From Alternaria dauci (lineage: Eukaryota > Ascomycota > Dothideomycetes > Pleosporales > Pleosporaceae): a stretch of 64,000 bases of DNA. The stretch is from contig NC_091276.1 in NCBI RefSeq assembly GCF_042100115.1, positions 1,984,001-2,048,000 on the forward strand, given 5' to 3'. Positions 42,131 through 54,411 of the stretch are shown here, piece by piece. A model generated the notes under the pieces. That model had not been told where the DNA came from and did not search any database. It worked only from the letters and a program-made list of their open reading frames with translations. Each line of letters starts with the position of its first letter. Position 1 is the first letter of the stretch. The position numbers and the translations under genes are program-made.

Positions 42131-43870
42131 TCACAAATTCCTGAGTATCTCGACAGCCTTGGTGAAACTCTCATTCGACGCATAGCCCTCGTCAGTCAAG
42201 ATACCCTGTAAATCTTTCCAGAATTCTTGGCTCTTGTTGAACGACTCTGCCTCTTCGTCGTGTTGCCGTATCTCGTCTACCGAGAAATGGTACGGACAGG
42301 GTTCGTTCGTACCAAAGTGACTCCACTCTCTGCAATAACGGTCAGCCATGGAGCTTGATGGCAAATCGATCAACACACCTCTCAACGCGGATCAAACATT
42401 CTTCAAAGGGAAAGAGACAGTTGTCCCAGGTAGAGCCAACAAAAGCTTCTAATTGCTTGAGGGTCTGACCATGAGGATGTTGCATAACCTTGTACATCAG
42501 CGGGTTCTTCTCCGTCGTGGTTGTTTCATAGGTGTGCACTAAGATGGACTGGGAAACTTGGTATCTGAGCTTATCCTTTGTAGCATCGTCGAGTGCTTTA
42601 AAGTTTTCAGGGAGCTTCATCAACATGTCGATCCCATAGTCTAAAAGCAATGGGGGGTTGGCGCCGATAAACACCGGGGCAGCCCAGGCTCCCTGCCAGT
42701 CGATGATGCATGATATCCGGGCTTGGTCGTTGATATATATGTTACCAGCATGGAAGTCTGGTTGCCAAAGTCTGGGAGAGGCGAGCTCTGAGTCCTTGGG
42801 AGTGATGTGCGGGATTGTAGCCATAAATTTCATTAACAGGGCTGTGTGAGCCTCTGGAGACTTCTGCTGTGGACTCGTGCACTGCCATGGAGTTTTACTC
42901 GGCTCCTGTGGGTTTGCATAGATGTTGATCCATTCGATCTCACGGCGAGCGACGGACTTTAGATATTCTGCAGAAGATGCCCCTATGTTCATTGTAAGTC
43001 TAGATCCAAGTTACGTAGTCATCCAGAAACTTACAGGGACCATGACATCTCATGTCACTGCGTTGCTTTTCCCAAAACTCCCTTCGAGCGATGGGACCAA
43101 TGCAATAGGTTGATTCGACGTGGCCAACGACATCTTGCGGACCACTTGTAACGATAGCCGGCACACATCCCGCGATACCACTATCTTTAAAGTACAACGA
43201 TCCCAATCTGACAGTATGTGTAAGTCAAACTGGCCGCAACCTCTTCGTTAGAGCAGGGTTGCTCTTACTTTGTAAAGGAGACTGAGAGTAGTTTCCTTTC
43301 AACATCTACAAACTCACGGACAATGTCAGACTTCGTCCGCAACGAAAGATCCTGCCAAGCTTCGTGGAGCTGGGTGCCATTCGCTTCTTCCATGATAATA
43401 TATTCTGCTTGGACAGGGTTTTGATCGGTAGCGCTCCAAGCAAAAACTCACGGGACGGGTATGTTCAAAACGGTCCGAGCAAACTCCATAGTCGCCACTT
43501 CCGATGCCGTGGTCAGTACTCGTGGGCCAGAATTAGGGTGTGGGACTTTTGCGACGATCTTCTGGCCGTCATCCATCTCAAGGCGATATGCCTTGTTGTA
43601 GTTGCCTTCGCCGATCTTCTTGAAAGATATACACTTGTTTGCACCGACGGCTTCGCAAGCCGCTTGCTGAAGACTGGATACGTCGAAGCGTCGATATCGG
43701 GCTTCCAGTTGCTCACGCTCATTCCATAGCCATCGTCCGCTCGTGTAGCAGAACAAGGGGTTCGTCTCGATTTGAGGATGTGAGGGTATTGCACGGCTAT
43801 CCTCCAAAGTGTGAAGTAAGCGGAGGTAGTGCCGCTTTGCGATATTCGACACCTTTCGACCAAGCGCCAT
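42131..43870 (-). pseudogene. AIM9-like phosphotransferase (APH fold), copy 2, with an internal stop codon
   Basis: The exons are complement(join(42131..42329,42379..42982,43035..43207,43269..43870)); together they read 526 codons in one frame with one internal TGA. The stop lies near 43445 after the IPVP motif, where relatives have Lys, and the next codons (VFAWSA...) continue the family pattern. A GTGAGT overlaps the stop and could suggest a donor, but no acceptor nearby restores the frame. Otherwise the protein is complete: the TSGRWLWNE motif, GEGNYNKAYRLEM, TASEVATMEFA, AEYIIMEEA, PDFHAGN (catalytic loop) and CIIDWQ. The intron positions differ partly from copy 1. The gene converges on copy 1, and the pair looks like an old inverted duplication. 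Confidence 0.7.
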
Positions 43871-46800
43871 TGCTAGAAACCTGCATGGAGGCTGTAATGC
43901 ACATGGTGAGGCTAAGTTGATGAGACGTCAAGACACACCGCCAAGCATACACTGTACCTATATAGGAAATCACTAGACTAGATTGAGTCTAGCAGTTTCC
44001 TATCTAGGTAGCCTACCCCAACCTGTTTGACAGCAACACAAACAGAGACATGACTCTTGAAAATAAGTAGCTGAACATAGAACTGAGTAACTTAGCCTGA
44101 TGTAGAACCGCGAGTTTAACGAATCGCGAGGGAGAACTAACTTTAGTGACCTAGAGTTGTATGTAGAAGGAGCGGCGAGATATTAGAATGCATTGCAAAA
44201 TCAAAATCGCCCTAACAAACAACGTGATGGCCCTTTTCACGTCCTTCGCATCGTCAGTATCAAGCGGTGATGACCGGCCTACGCGACGATCTTTTGCTGC
44301 AAAATGCCGCCGATGGCTTGCCCCAGATGCCAGAGAGATCATGCACCCCATTCTACGGCCAAAGTTCAGAAACGGCAACGAGAGGTCCGAGACAAGGCCA
44401 TTGAAGATGTCGCACATCAGTCATTTGCGGACAGAAACGTTTCGCAATCGGGGATGCAATGATAGCGTATCTAGAGTCCCGCGGCAGGCTCGGCCGGAAT
44501 CGTGGAGAGATAACGTGCCCGGAAAGTGCGTGACACTCTGTGTTGTTGTCGGAGGTCCCACAGTGATTACACTGTTGGTGGTGCGATGCGAACTACTCGT
44601 GTAGGTGCATGATCAGAGCTGAGATTTCCCCACATCTGGGCTTTCGATGCGGCGACCTGGTACTCGGGTCTCTTCCCATCGGCGTGGCGATATGTGTGAT
44701 GCTGGTACAACGGATAGTCAGAACTATCCGACAGCCAGGTTGAAGAGAGGGTTTGTGCTGCCAATGAATGGAGCCACGGCTATCGGGTTTCTGTCCGCGC
44801 CTGCGAACGCAAAGTAATCCTATCGTAAGTTAGCGCAGCCATGCTCATCTTGGATACTTGCATGAATCTTATGTTGGCTCGGTACCGAGCATCCGGGTAT
44901 TGGGGACAATCACTAACTGTTGGCCGTCGGCAAGTCTATGAGGAGACCCTATAGCCATTTATGCGGCGAGCAGATGTGTATGACAAACGGTGGAAGCATG
45001 GTGGTGAACGTGCCTACGATACGGTAAGAGCAATGCGCTTGCGCAGGAGACCGGCCCAAGAGTCGGCCGGGTAGGACGCATGGGTATTGGATGAAGCGGG
45101 TGGCATCTGTTATGGTGTAGCGTGTGTAACAACGGGAGGTACTTGTGCTCGGGTCGTAAGACCAAGCCCATCTTCAACAGTCCGAGATCTGCTCGCGTAC
45201 GAGGACCGTTGCAAGGTTGCACGAGCTGGCCTTTGTTGCGACCAGTGACCAGCGGGGCTTTACCTCGAGGACATGCACAACCCATGTGCATGCGAGAACC
45301 CTGAAAGGCGTCTTGGGAAGTTGCAGCGGTCTCTCTATGATTGGGTCCACTATCACGAGGCGGCTGACTGCATACCTTTGATTATGTACCACAAAGATGC
45401 GGAAGCGTGTTTCAGATGGCAAAGGCGAAGACCCGGCCCCATGGCAAGCGTCCTCGTGGGAAGACAGTATTGTAGTCGTAATAGTGTGTTCAAGCCACGA
45501 TACGTAGCCCAACTCCTGTAGTGGTTAGAGCAGCAACTTCGAATCGTTTGTACACAACTCTAGCTGCCCAATGGCGCAAGCATGGCGTCGTAGGTTGGGC
45601 ATACCAGATAGATTGGTCTCCAAGCCATCGTGGAGGCGAGCGCATCGCGTTGCAGTGTGCACAATTATCCATTCTGGGAGATCACAACCGTGATGGGGCA
45701 AAGCGCGGGAGTGTAAAATGTGAGGACTCAGCGTTCACAGCGCAACACCCAATCGAGGATTGTTTGCGGCCGTCTTACACTCTCCTCTGATATGCTGGTC
45801 GGCTCGCCCGAGCGAGGCCGGCAGCTCTGCATCGCTGAGCTGACATTGTAAGCAGCAGATGTGGTGGAAGCGTAGAGACGAGCGCTTAAAGCTGTGGAGC
45901 TAGAGGGGCCTACAGGAACGAGAAAGTGCCAGTAGGTGAGGATATGGTAAGACGGCTAGTGCGGACCAAGAGGTGAGAAGTCTCGGTACTTTGGAGGCAA
46001 CGACGGCATGCAGCACGAGGCAGGGTCCTGGTACCGTCGGACGCGTGCGAGAAGTGCGGCCCCTGCAGAAAACACCTGGCTGTCGCATTGCGCTCCCGGA
46101 TAAATGACGTGAACAAAGAGTGATGATGTTAGAGACGGCCCAAGTGCTTGATGGGGGGAACTTTGGCGGAAGCGCTGCTGCTAATGCTCCCCTTCTGGCT
46201 GCTTACACACAGCCACCAGAGTTCCGCTAGGCACCCGTTCAGGGCAAGCGCGCCTGGTCATGCGGCATCAGCTTTCTAAGAATACTACGAGGCCACACTG
46301 ACCATCTTCTGCTAACATGGCATTGTCTGAACGCGCACCGGAGGCTGCTGGAAGTCATCGCGTTTGTTCGTCGCGTTAGGGATGCGCGCATCGGGCGCGT
46401 GGGTACCGTAGCGACGATGCTCACAGCACCAGGGCGCGCAGCCGCAAGACTGCCAGTCACTTCGGGATGAGATAGCCGGACGATAGGGGAGGGGGTGGCA
46501 TTAGAAGACGTCAGAGAAACGGACGGGAGCCGTGAGGGTCCAGTCAGCCTCATGTCGCGGAAGGAGCGACGGGCGGGAGTCGTTGCTTTTCTCCCGATGC
46601 GGCGGGAAGCAAACAAAGCGAGGCAGCTGCGACGCGCCGACCGAGGCAGGAGCAAAACGGCGTGTGAGAAGGTCAGCCAGACAGTGACGACGACAACAAC
46701 AACAACAAAACCACACTGAGCGCAACAAAGCGCCCGTGTGGGACGAGGGCGACGCTCTCCGCCGGCGCATCACCAGCGGGCAAGCAGCAGTCGCATCGCA

Positions 46801-48995
46801 GTGCGAAGCATAGGCATAGGCCTAGGCGTGGGCATGGCATGGGCATAGGCAGCGGTGCCTGGCGGCGGTTTGCAGTGGCTCTCCGGCGATGCACAGAATG
46901 GACAGGGATGTGGGCGATTTAAGGTTCTGCAAGCCACACCAGGAATAGATGCATCTTCGCTTGACCGCTGGCAACGGAGCCCACTGCTCACCACACTCCA
47001 ACAAATGCCCTCCCTTCCTGCCACTATGCCATCACCACCACGCTCAGACGGGGCCATGCTGAGCCTTGCCATGCATTGGCCGCCATGGACAGCCAGCTGC
47101 CGTGACGGCGACCAGTCGCTGTCCACTGAGCCCTACCGCCAATCTGCCGGACTGATGAGGCTCATGGCTCGCCCTGACAGCTGTCCGCATCGAGGGCCGT
47201 AGACTTGCTGCTGATGCTCACTTGAGTGCTGGGCTGCATGTATATCATCGTTAATGTCACCGCTGCGCTGGGCACCCGCGAATCTGGCTGCTACGCCCGG
47301 CTCATGCGTCAACCTCGCCATATTGAGCACCCCGATCTTCTTTCCATATCTCCCCCTTGACTGCCCGTCTTTGCATCGCCTGTTCCATATTTCACATCAT
47401 CACAATCGTCTCCACATTCGACGCCTCACGGATAGTGTTTGGAGGCTTTGACCCGCCTTCTCCGCATCCGCGCCTCCTGCTATTGCAGAGGTCTTAGAAC
47501 CCCACTCCACTCCTCAGGTACTGGCCAAGACCATCCATCTCTCTAGCAATCCGACGTCTTCCCATTTTGGAAGTACATTCTGGTGACAAGCCGATCGGCC
47601 CACTGAGCGCGACCATCACATTCCAGAGCATACCTTCATCACTCGCTGTCGAGTTCAGCTTACTGCCACTTTGCAGTGCTGCGCCATCCGAGGCCACCCG
47701 CAACAGCCTTAGTGCATAGGCTCCAGCCGCCTGCTCTCCACTACTGCGTGTATCCCTTTATGCGAACATAGGGACTGTCAAGCTTTGCGCGACGTGGTGC
47801 TCAACGGCCATAGTGCTAGCCTTTGAGGGCGCGCCTCACCGTCGACAGGCCCGCTAGTCTACCAGTTTGACGGGATCGTTAATCATCAAGAGCCAGCCCA
47901 GCCCCCAAGAGCTTGCTGTACTCGCTCGCTATTCCTTGCACTTGCGTCCATGCTCCGCCATCGACGTTGGACCAATCCTGTACCTCTTCCACTGTCCTGG
48001 GTTGATTCGTCGCTCGATCCCTACATCAGCTCTACCTGGTATTAACTGTTGCCTATCTCCACAGTCATAGATCCGCGGTCCCGCAACCCTATATACCTTC
48101 CGCACGGCAAGGCTGCCGAGCCTCATGCATATTGGTCAGTCCTTGGTGCATGTCTCTCTACTCCTTTGTCCTAAATGTAAGTCAACCCGTCAGTCACATC
48201 AAGAAGCACGTCGGTTCATGCCGTGTTCCGTACCAATTCACTTACACTCATCTCAGCACCTGGCATCAGCTCTGGATCAGTCTCCAATTGCGACAGTAAC
48301 ACGTCCCATTCCCTGTTTCGTCCGTAGCGAGCTGTTATTGTCTGAGTCGCAGTGGACGAAGAGCTGAGTCTTCTGAATTTGACGCAGACTCAAAACCGCC
48401 CTGCTTCCCGTATGAATCGGACTGTTGAACATCCCGATCGTTTGTCTCTAAGCAGGCTACTTTTGTCAGCTTCGCTGGTCACAACGCCGTTCAGGACTGT
48501 CTCCAAATCTACCTCACACCATATCTGTGGCACTTTGTCCAACTTACTTGTCGCAAAATCTGCCTGCAACAAGGACCTTTTGTCTCTTTACCACTGGGAG
48601 GGACGCGGACCGTTGCCCCACGGTTTCGGCAACACTTCATCATTGTTTGGCCGGCAGCGAGACGGGAAAGGCACCTCGCCAACATTATCTGGACAGGTTC
48701 ATCAGTATCCAACTGACCTGTTCTATCTTGTTAGAATATCAGGTGCGTAGACCATGCCCTACGTGACAGTTCCTCGAGGCGCGCCAGGACACTCGGTCCT
48801 GAACGCCTTCATTGCTGCCTACCCTTCTAACCCCCACGCGAAGCTGCCTGTTAACAGCTCCATAGTGTACCATCCTGAAAGCAATCACGCGCCCTTCTCG
48901 ACTTGCAACAGGACGTGTCTCCAGCGCTGCGAAGTCCAAGCCGTGGCGGTGAACCTCAGGCCGTCGCAGCTGCAAGAGCCGCGATAACATTGTCA
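43871..48995. other. Long gene-poor tract and medA leader
   Basis: About 5.1 kb without a gene I can support. It includes a (GACAAC)n-like microsatellite near 46686-46712, short GGCATA-type repeats near 46808-46850, and C/T-rich sequence from about 47300 to 48990 that looks like a long 5' leader or promoter for medA. A tRNA-like A-box sequence at 45515-45535 lacks the rest of a tRNA. Confidence 0.5.
48754..48987 (+). other. Candidate upstream open reading frame before medA
   Basis: A 77-codon frame starts with a fair context (acc before ATG) and ends eight bases before the medA ATG. Its peptide has no known domain. If it is in the medA transcript it could reduce translation of the main frame. 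This is inferred from position only. Confidence 0.3.
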
Positions 48996-51244
48996 ATGTC
49001 TGGATACGGCAAGAACCATGGATATGTATACGGTAAGTGGTTCGCGGCTCATCTGACGAGTTTGGAAGCGCACCTGCCCAAGCTAGGTCGGCTGAACTCG
49101 GCACTGGCCCACGTGAGATCGATTAGCATGCTTGACTGACCACCTACGTTCCAGATGCCGAAGCCACCAGATCAAATCAGGTTGCAAGCTACCCAGGCAT
49201 TGCGCAGCCCGCATTCGCCTCGCATTACACGGATGCGCCCGCGCTACTAGGCCATGAGTCCACGGGTGCAGATATGCCCTACATCCCTAGTCTGGCATAC
49301 GAGTCACGCGGTGCAGGAGACGTTCAGTCCAGTCCATCATTTATCGATGCAGGAGTTCGTCATCCCGCCTCACTTGCAGATACCGAAACGGAAATCACGG
49401 AACCGATTACACCTGCGCAGGGAACCGCTGGATCTCTGGTAAAGTTGCACCTTCGGACGAATTACAATCTTGATGCGAACCAGCATACCTTCATACTCAT
49501 GTTTGGCCAAAAGAAGTGCGTCGGTGCACTTCAAAAAGTCGACTACGACGACGACGAATCGTGGTACAACTACGTACTGAACGTCGAAGTGCCCCCTTTC
49601 CCACTGACCAACACATTCGATCCGACCATGATGTTGAAACTGCAGATGGAAGATAAGATGGGCAATCTACGATCGCAAACCGACGCAGGAAAGTTCACCT
49701 ATACCGACATGTCGCCAAACCTCGCGTATCAATCGTCGCCCGATTTTTCCAGGAAAAGAAAGTACTCTCCAGAATTTGGCAACGGTCGAGAGTTCTCCGA
49801 TGGCAACGCTGCGAAGCGAGTGTTTGCGAAGCCACGCGCAATGTCTGGAGCGTATCCTGCTGCACAGATATCACCGCTAGCGAATCAGTCTGCGTTGGCC
49901 AGTTCGTACGCGCAGAGTAGCAGGTACAATCTGGCAAGGCCGACAAACTACGGTTCGCAACTGTCGCAGAAGGACCTTTATGCAGTACCCTCGGGTATGG
50001 GCATAAGTCATGCTGAATACGAGCTTCCGCAGATATCGCCAATGTTGCATTCCTATACTTCCTACAACCCCCTCACCAGCACTGGTAGAAACAACGCGGT
50101 GGCTCCTGTCTTGCCTTCGCCATCCGCCATTTCTACGCCAGTCCTCGTCCGGGCCACACATCTTGCGCAGGCGAGTGGGAGTACTTCTTCGATCCAGCCT
50201 TTCAACCCGTATGCTATGAGCCAGAGCAAGGCGATACTGAAGATAGACGGGGATCTTGACAAGATGGCAGACAACTGGTCGCAGGAAGAGTTGGACGCTA
50301 AGAGGCGGCTTGTCGGGTTCGAGCGATCGCAACATGGCAGCACCATAACGACTTCCTTCGGGCCTGTCAAATCAGAGGGTCGAGACGCACGTGGTATCTG
50401 CATCAGCTGTATCTGGTGGGAAGAAAAGAACGAGTGCTTCATCACAAGCGTAGACACGATATTCCTTCTGGAACAACTTGTGAACGTGCGCTTCACCGTC
50501 GAGGAGAAGAATCGCATCCGTCGCAATCTCGAAGGTTTTCGCCCCCTAACGGTTTCCAAGGCAAGACCAGATAGCGAAGGATTCTTCAAGGTTATCATGG
50601 GCTTTCCCCACCCCAAACCTCGCAATATCGAAAAGGACGTCAAAGTGTTTCCCTGGAAAATACTCGCGCATGCACTAAAGAAGATTATCAGCAAATATGT
50701 ACGTGTTCTTGCAACTACTTGTACAACAAGAAGCTAATAAAACCAGTCTGCTAGCTATGCCTCAACGGCTGGTGCCGGCCATCTCCCGATTTCCACAACC
50801 TCTGCGTACGCTGTAAGCGCCGCTTCACAGGCAACATTGAACGCCCGTCGAAACACGTCGCCACAATCAGTACCCACATCCACCTCTTCGACGGCCTACA
50901 CACGTAACCTGGTCTCCTCTAGCCTATCGCCCCACCAGAAGGTGGCAGCAGGGCTCGAAGGATCAGCAGGACAGGGCATACCGGTTTCCCAGAGAACACC
51001 TCCAGGGCAGAGCATGATTCCATGGAGCACTTCCACTCACCAGATGTCACAATACCCCTCAGCAATGTCCCATGAGGGACGAGGGTCCTGGGACTATGGG
51101 TATCTAAATGCTTCGGCTGCGGCGGAGGTGCCGCCGATCCCCCATTCGATGCAAATGTCACAGCAGGCCGCGACGCCCGACCTCAGCCACATATCTGCAG
51201 CCCACACCTATCATCATTACGGTGAAGACACAACAAGGGTGTAG
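48996..51244 (+). CDS. medA: Developmental regulator medusa (MedA), DUF7082 protein
   Basis: The model join(48996..49032,49155..50698,50747..51244) encodes 692 residues. The introns are 122 and 48 nt. Exon 1 is short (MSGYGKNHGYVY). Two conserved blocks are seen: about residues 95-190 (VKLHLRTNYNLD, FILMFGQKKCVG, PPFPLTN) and about residues 390-535 (WSQEELDAKRRLV, ICISCIWWEEKNECFITSVDT, FTVEEKNRIRRNLEGFRPLTVSK, MGFPHPKPRNIEKDVKVFPWKIL). These are the hallmarks of Aspergillus MedA, Magnaporthe Acr1 and Fusarium Ren1. The proteins are nuclear and control conidiophore and conidium development, and in some species adhesion and virulence. The N- and C-terminal regions are Ser/Gln/Pro-rich. A long C/T-rich leader with upstream frames may add translational control. 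Confidence 0.93.
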
Positions 51245-53526
51245 AAGGAGAAGGATTAGGAGAGAATGTTCACAGGGCCACAGATACGACTACGCGTTAT
51301 GGGCGTTATGGGCGTTGATCAGTGTCGGGTGATCAGCCAATGTCCGCATGATCCATGACGACCTAACCAGATCAGGTGTTGCACCAATCTTCCTCCACAC
51401 CACTTATCGCTAGATCCGCCTCGCGCATCTCGCACACCTTCTCATGTTTGCAACTTCATTCCCAGTTTTTATTTCTTCAACATTATATGGTATCTACTTC
51501 GGCGTTGATCACGGCGATTTCGGCATTTGGGCACTGGACGCATAATACCCCGGGGAGGCGGCGTTCATCATATTTTGGAATTCATCGCCCACAAGCATGT
51601 ACAGGATGATGGCGAGTTATCAGGCGACGCCTCAGGCAAACAACTTGATCGCGAACCCTTGTCAAATTCAGCATGGTCAGCTTTGCATTACATTGGCGTT
51701 ACCTCATGTTTCCCTATACCCAATACTTTCTCTGATACCCACCTTTGATTGTTCACTATGTTACGAAGATCTATACCCAAGTCTCATCCAAAAGAGGGTC
51801 ACACCACATCAGCCCCATACGGCTGCTCAACAACAGACACTTCTACTTTCTACACCTCGAGGCTCGGTGTCTGCCTTGTCATTTTCTTCATCTGTTTTGA
51901 ACTCCAAGGATTCTACATTTCCTTTACTCTGTCAACCACACCATATGTAACGCAATATGTCGGTAACACACTAAACCTCGCCTCTACATATGCGATTCCT
52001 ATTAAACATCTCTTTGCAGCCTGGCCCGCTCCTAACATGTCAGGTTATGCGAGCTCCGCCACATTGAGGGCGCAGCCACCTTTGGCCCCGACCCTTACGA
52101 CTGCCTAATTCTTGCCAAGGAGCTACAACCTCCGCGGTCGCCGATGCGATATAGCCATCAGCTAAGCTTATCTGCCATGTACCATGATCTCTCAACAGGT
52201 CGCGCGCATCAGTCGGAACGGTGCGGAACGAGCGGTGGGTATCCTGGGGGTCTTGACAGATGACCAGTACTGGTCCCGACACTCAGGACCCGCGTCACAC
52301 CAGATGTCCAGGCGATCAGTCCTGGCCATGAAGCCACATGCTCTAACAACAACTACCTACCCCACGCCAACTCCAGGCACCTGGAAGCGTCGCGTCGCTC
52401 GAAAAGCTTGCCAGTGAACTACGGAGCAGACGTTGTGACTGCGCCGCATGTGTGCCTTGCCAACGTTTCATGTGTCCGCACCACGAGAACGTGCATGTTG
52501 CTTATACATTCCATATACAACGAGAATACGCCGCACGTACCCAGACTCAAAAGCCAGGATACAAAGGATCCGAAGGATGGCGATGCAGCAACCCAGCCAG
52601 GGTAGTGTGTAAACCACGCCCGACTGCATGAGCTTTGCCCTACATACCATCCATCCATTCATTCATGCACCAGATAAACTAGAGCTGATTCGGCGCAACA
52701 GGTGCATATTCTCAGCAGGATTGCCAACTTCAACAATGTCATCCACATTTTATCCAAGATGGGGTCAGCCGTTTGACGCATCTGATCATTCCGACCTGAC
52801 AGAGACGAGTGCTTGGATCACGGGCGTAGGTAGCCAGGGTCCGAGGCGGGCTGGGGTCCGGGTGCTAAGCTTACGTTAGACCACGTGGGATAACGCAATG
52901 CTCACTGCAGGCTTGGAAGGAGACGTGCGCAAAGGCCTTTTGGTGTTGGGTCGGTGTTGGTGGAGAAGGGTGAGGTTTGTCATATTGTCGTATACGTGTG
53001 GTTTGCCTTACAATGTCACGTTGAGGCCACGGCATCCTTTTACTTGCAAATTCTCATTTGAGAGAGGTGAAGTGGAATCAGATGGGAACCATGCGTTGAA
53101 ACCAGGCGACAAGATGCGGAGTAGCAAAGCGCATTAGCCGCGAGCGCTAAGAAGATTGACATGTTCAAGGCCATAGCGTTACTTCTGACTGCTATCATCG
53201 ACTTCGTGAATACTGCAAGGCTGTCGGAAGTCTTCTTCAGATGGTGCAAGACTCACGTGAGCATAAGAAAACTTGGAAGATCTTGTGGTTGGTCATGCCT
53301 GGAAGCAGGTGGATGTGTGCCATTTTGGATAAATAAACTAGACTAAAAGTACAGGTACACTCGAACTAAACAGCCGGACGAGTGGTGAAAGTGGCTCTAA
53401 TGAGCTATAGACAAACGGGAAGGCGCCGTATGGGCTGAAACTAGGTACGGGCAGACAGGCGCAGCTGCTGTATCGGTCTCAATAGTCGTTCTCGCATCAT
53501 ACACCGGTATAGCTGACAATCGTCAT
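51245..53526. other. Gene-poor interval after medA
   Basis: About 2.3 kb. It begins with the medA 3' UTR; a small ggcgttat repeat lies near 51297-51315. Several short frames show no recognisable content. Confidence 0.4.
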
Positions 53527-54411
53527 CTAGTTCTTGCGGAAGATGCCGAGGTCCAAGCCAAGGGCGTCGTAGGTGTCCTCAAGGGGGGAAGACTCGGTTG
53601 CCTCCTTGACGGGAGTGGGAAGAGCCTCGTAAGAAGGTGTCTTGACAGGGGTAGGGATAGCCTCGTAGACCTTGCTGGGTTTGACGGGAGTAGGGGCAGC
53701 GCCGTAAACCTTGCTGGGAGTAGGAGCGGCCTCGTAAACGTCGTGAGGGGTGGGGAGAGCACTGTGGACCTCAACAGGGGTAGGCTTGGCCTCGTAGGCG
53801 GCATCGACGACTTCGTAGGCGGCGTGGGTAGCCTCAGGCTCGAACTCGGCATACGAGTCCTCAAACTCAGGGGTGGTCTCGGACAGCTCAAGATCATCCT
53901 CAAGACTCTTCTTGCTCAGATCGTCGGACACTTCAGGGAGAACCTCGCCGTAGGTGTCTTCGGTCGCCTCGGGGACCATCTCGTATGCCTCCTCGTACAT
54001 GTCCGGGCCAGCCTCGGTAGCGTCCTCAGGAGTAGGAGTGACAACGTCGCGCTTGCTGCTGCCAGCGGGGATGGACCCTGCCTGCGCAGGTATGGCAGAC
54101 GTGTCGAGGCCGGCAAGAGCATCCTTGAGCACGTCGCGCTGGATGCTGCGAACCGGAGCGTTTTCAAGCTGCTTCTCAGAGTTGTCAAGCTGCTGAGAGG
54201 CAACATCGAAGATCTGAGGATTGGCCTTGGTTGCCGAGCAGGTAACTGTAAAGGTCAGCCTTTGTCTGTGATGTGCAGACTGATCATGTATGATGAAGAC
54301 AGAAATCGGCAAGAACGGGTGCTACATACTATCAGTTGGGGCGCAGGCCTCCTTGGCTACAGGCAGCGCGGTAGCGAGCTGAGCGGCGACGATAATAGCG
54401 AGAAACTTCAT
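53527..54411 (-). CDS. Secreted protein with Pro-Thr-Pro repeat tail
   Basis: The model complement(join(53527..54245,54330..54411)) gives 266 residues with an 84-nt intron. MKFLAIIVAAQLATA is a clear signal peptide, and the first mature part contains two Cys (EACAPTD, ITCSAT). A single dibasic KR site (near residue 100, SSKRDV) could be a Kex2 cleavage point. The middle is strongly acidic. The tail carries at least six degenerate units of the form Y/SxALPTPxxV (PTPVEV, PTPHDVYEAA, PTPSKVYGAA, PTPVKPSKVYEAI, PTPVKTPSYEAL, PTPVKEAT). The repeats lack a KR after each unit, so this is not a typical multi-peptide precursor. The gene may encode a wall-associated or effector-type protein; no family was recognised. 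Confidence 0.8.

Noticed and set aside
43401..43447. GTGAGT...CAG segment as an intron removing the stop in AIM9-like copy 2
   Set aside because: Splicing it would shift the frame and would delete a segment (VFAWSA...) that fits the family pattern.
45507..45600. tRNA-like sequence with an A-box-like tagtggttagagca and complementary ends gcccaac/gttgggc
   Set aside because: The anticodon stem is imperfect, position 33 is not T, there is no T arm before the 3' strand, and the B-box-like ttcgaatc is too close to the A box. At best it is a decayed relic.
53527..54245. Secreted repeat protein as a multi-peptide (ustiloxin-like) precursor
   Set aside because: Only one KR site exists, and the repeats lack dibasic sites and a shared core peptide.
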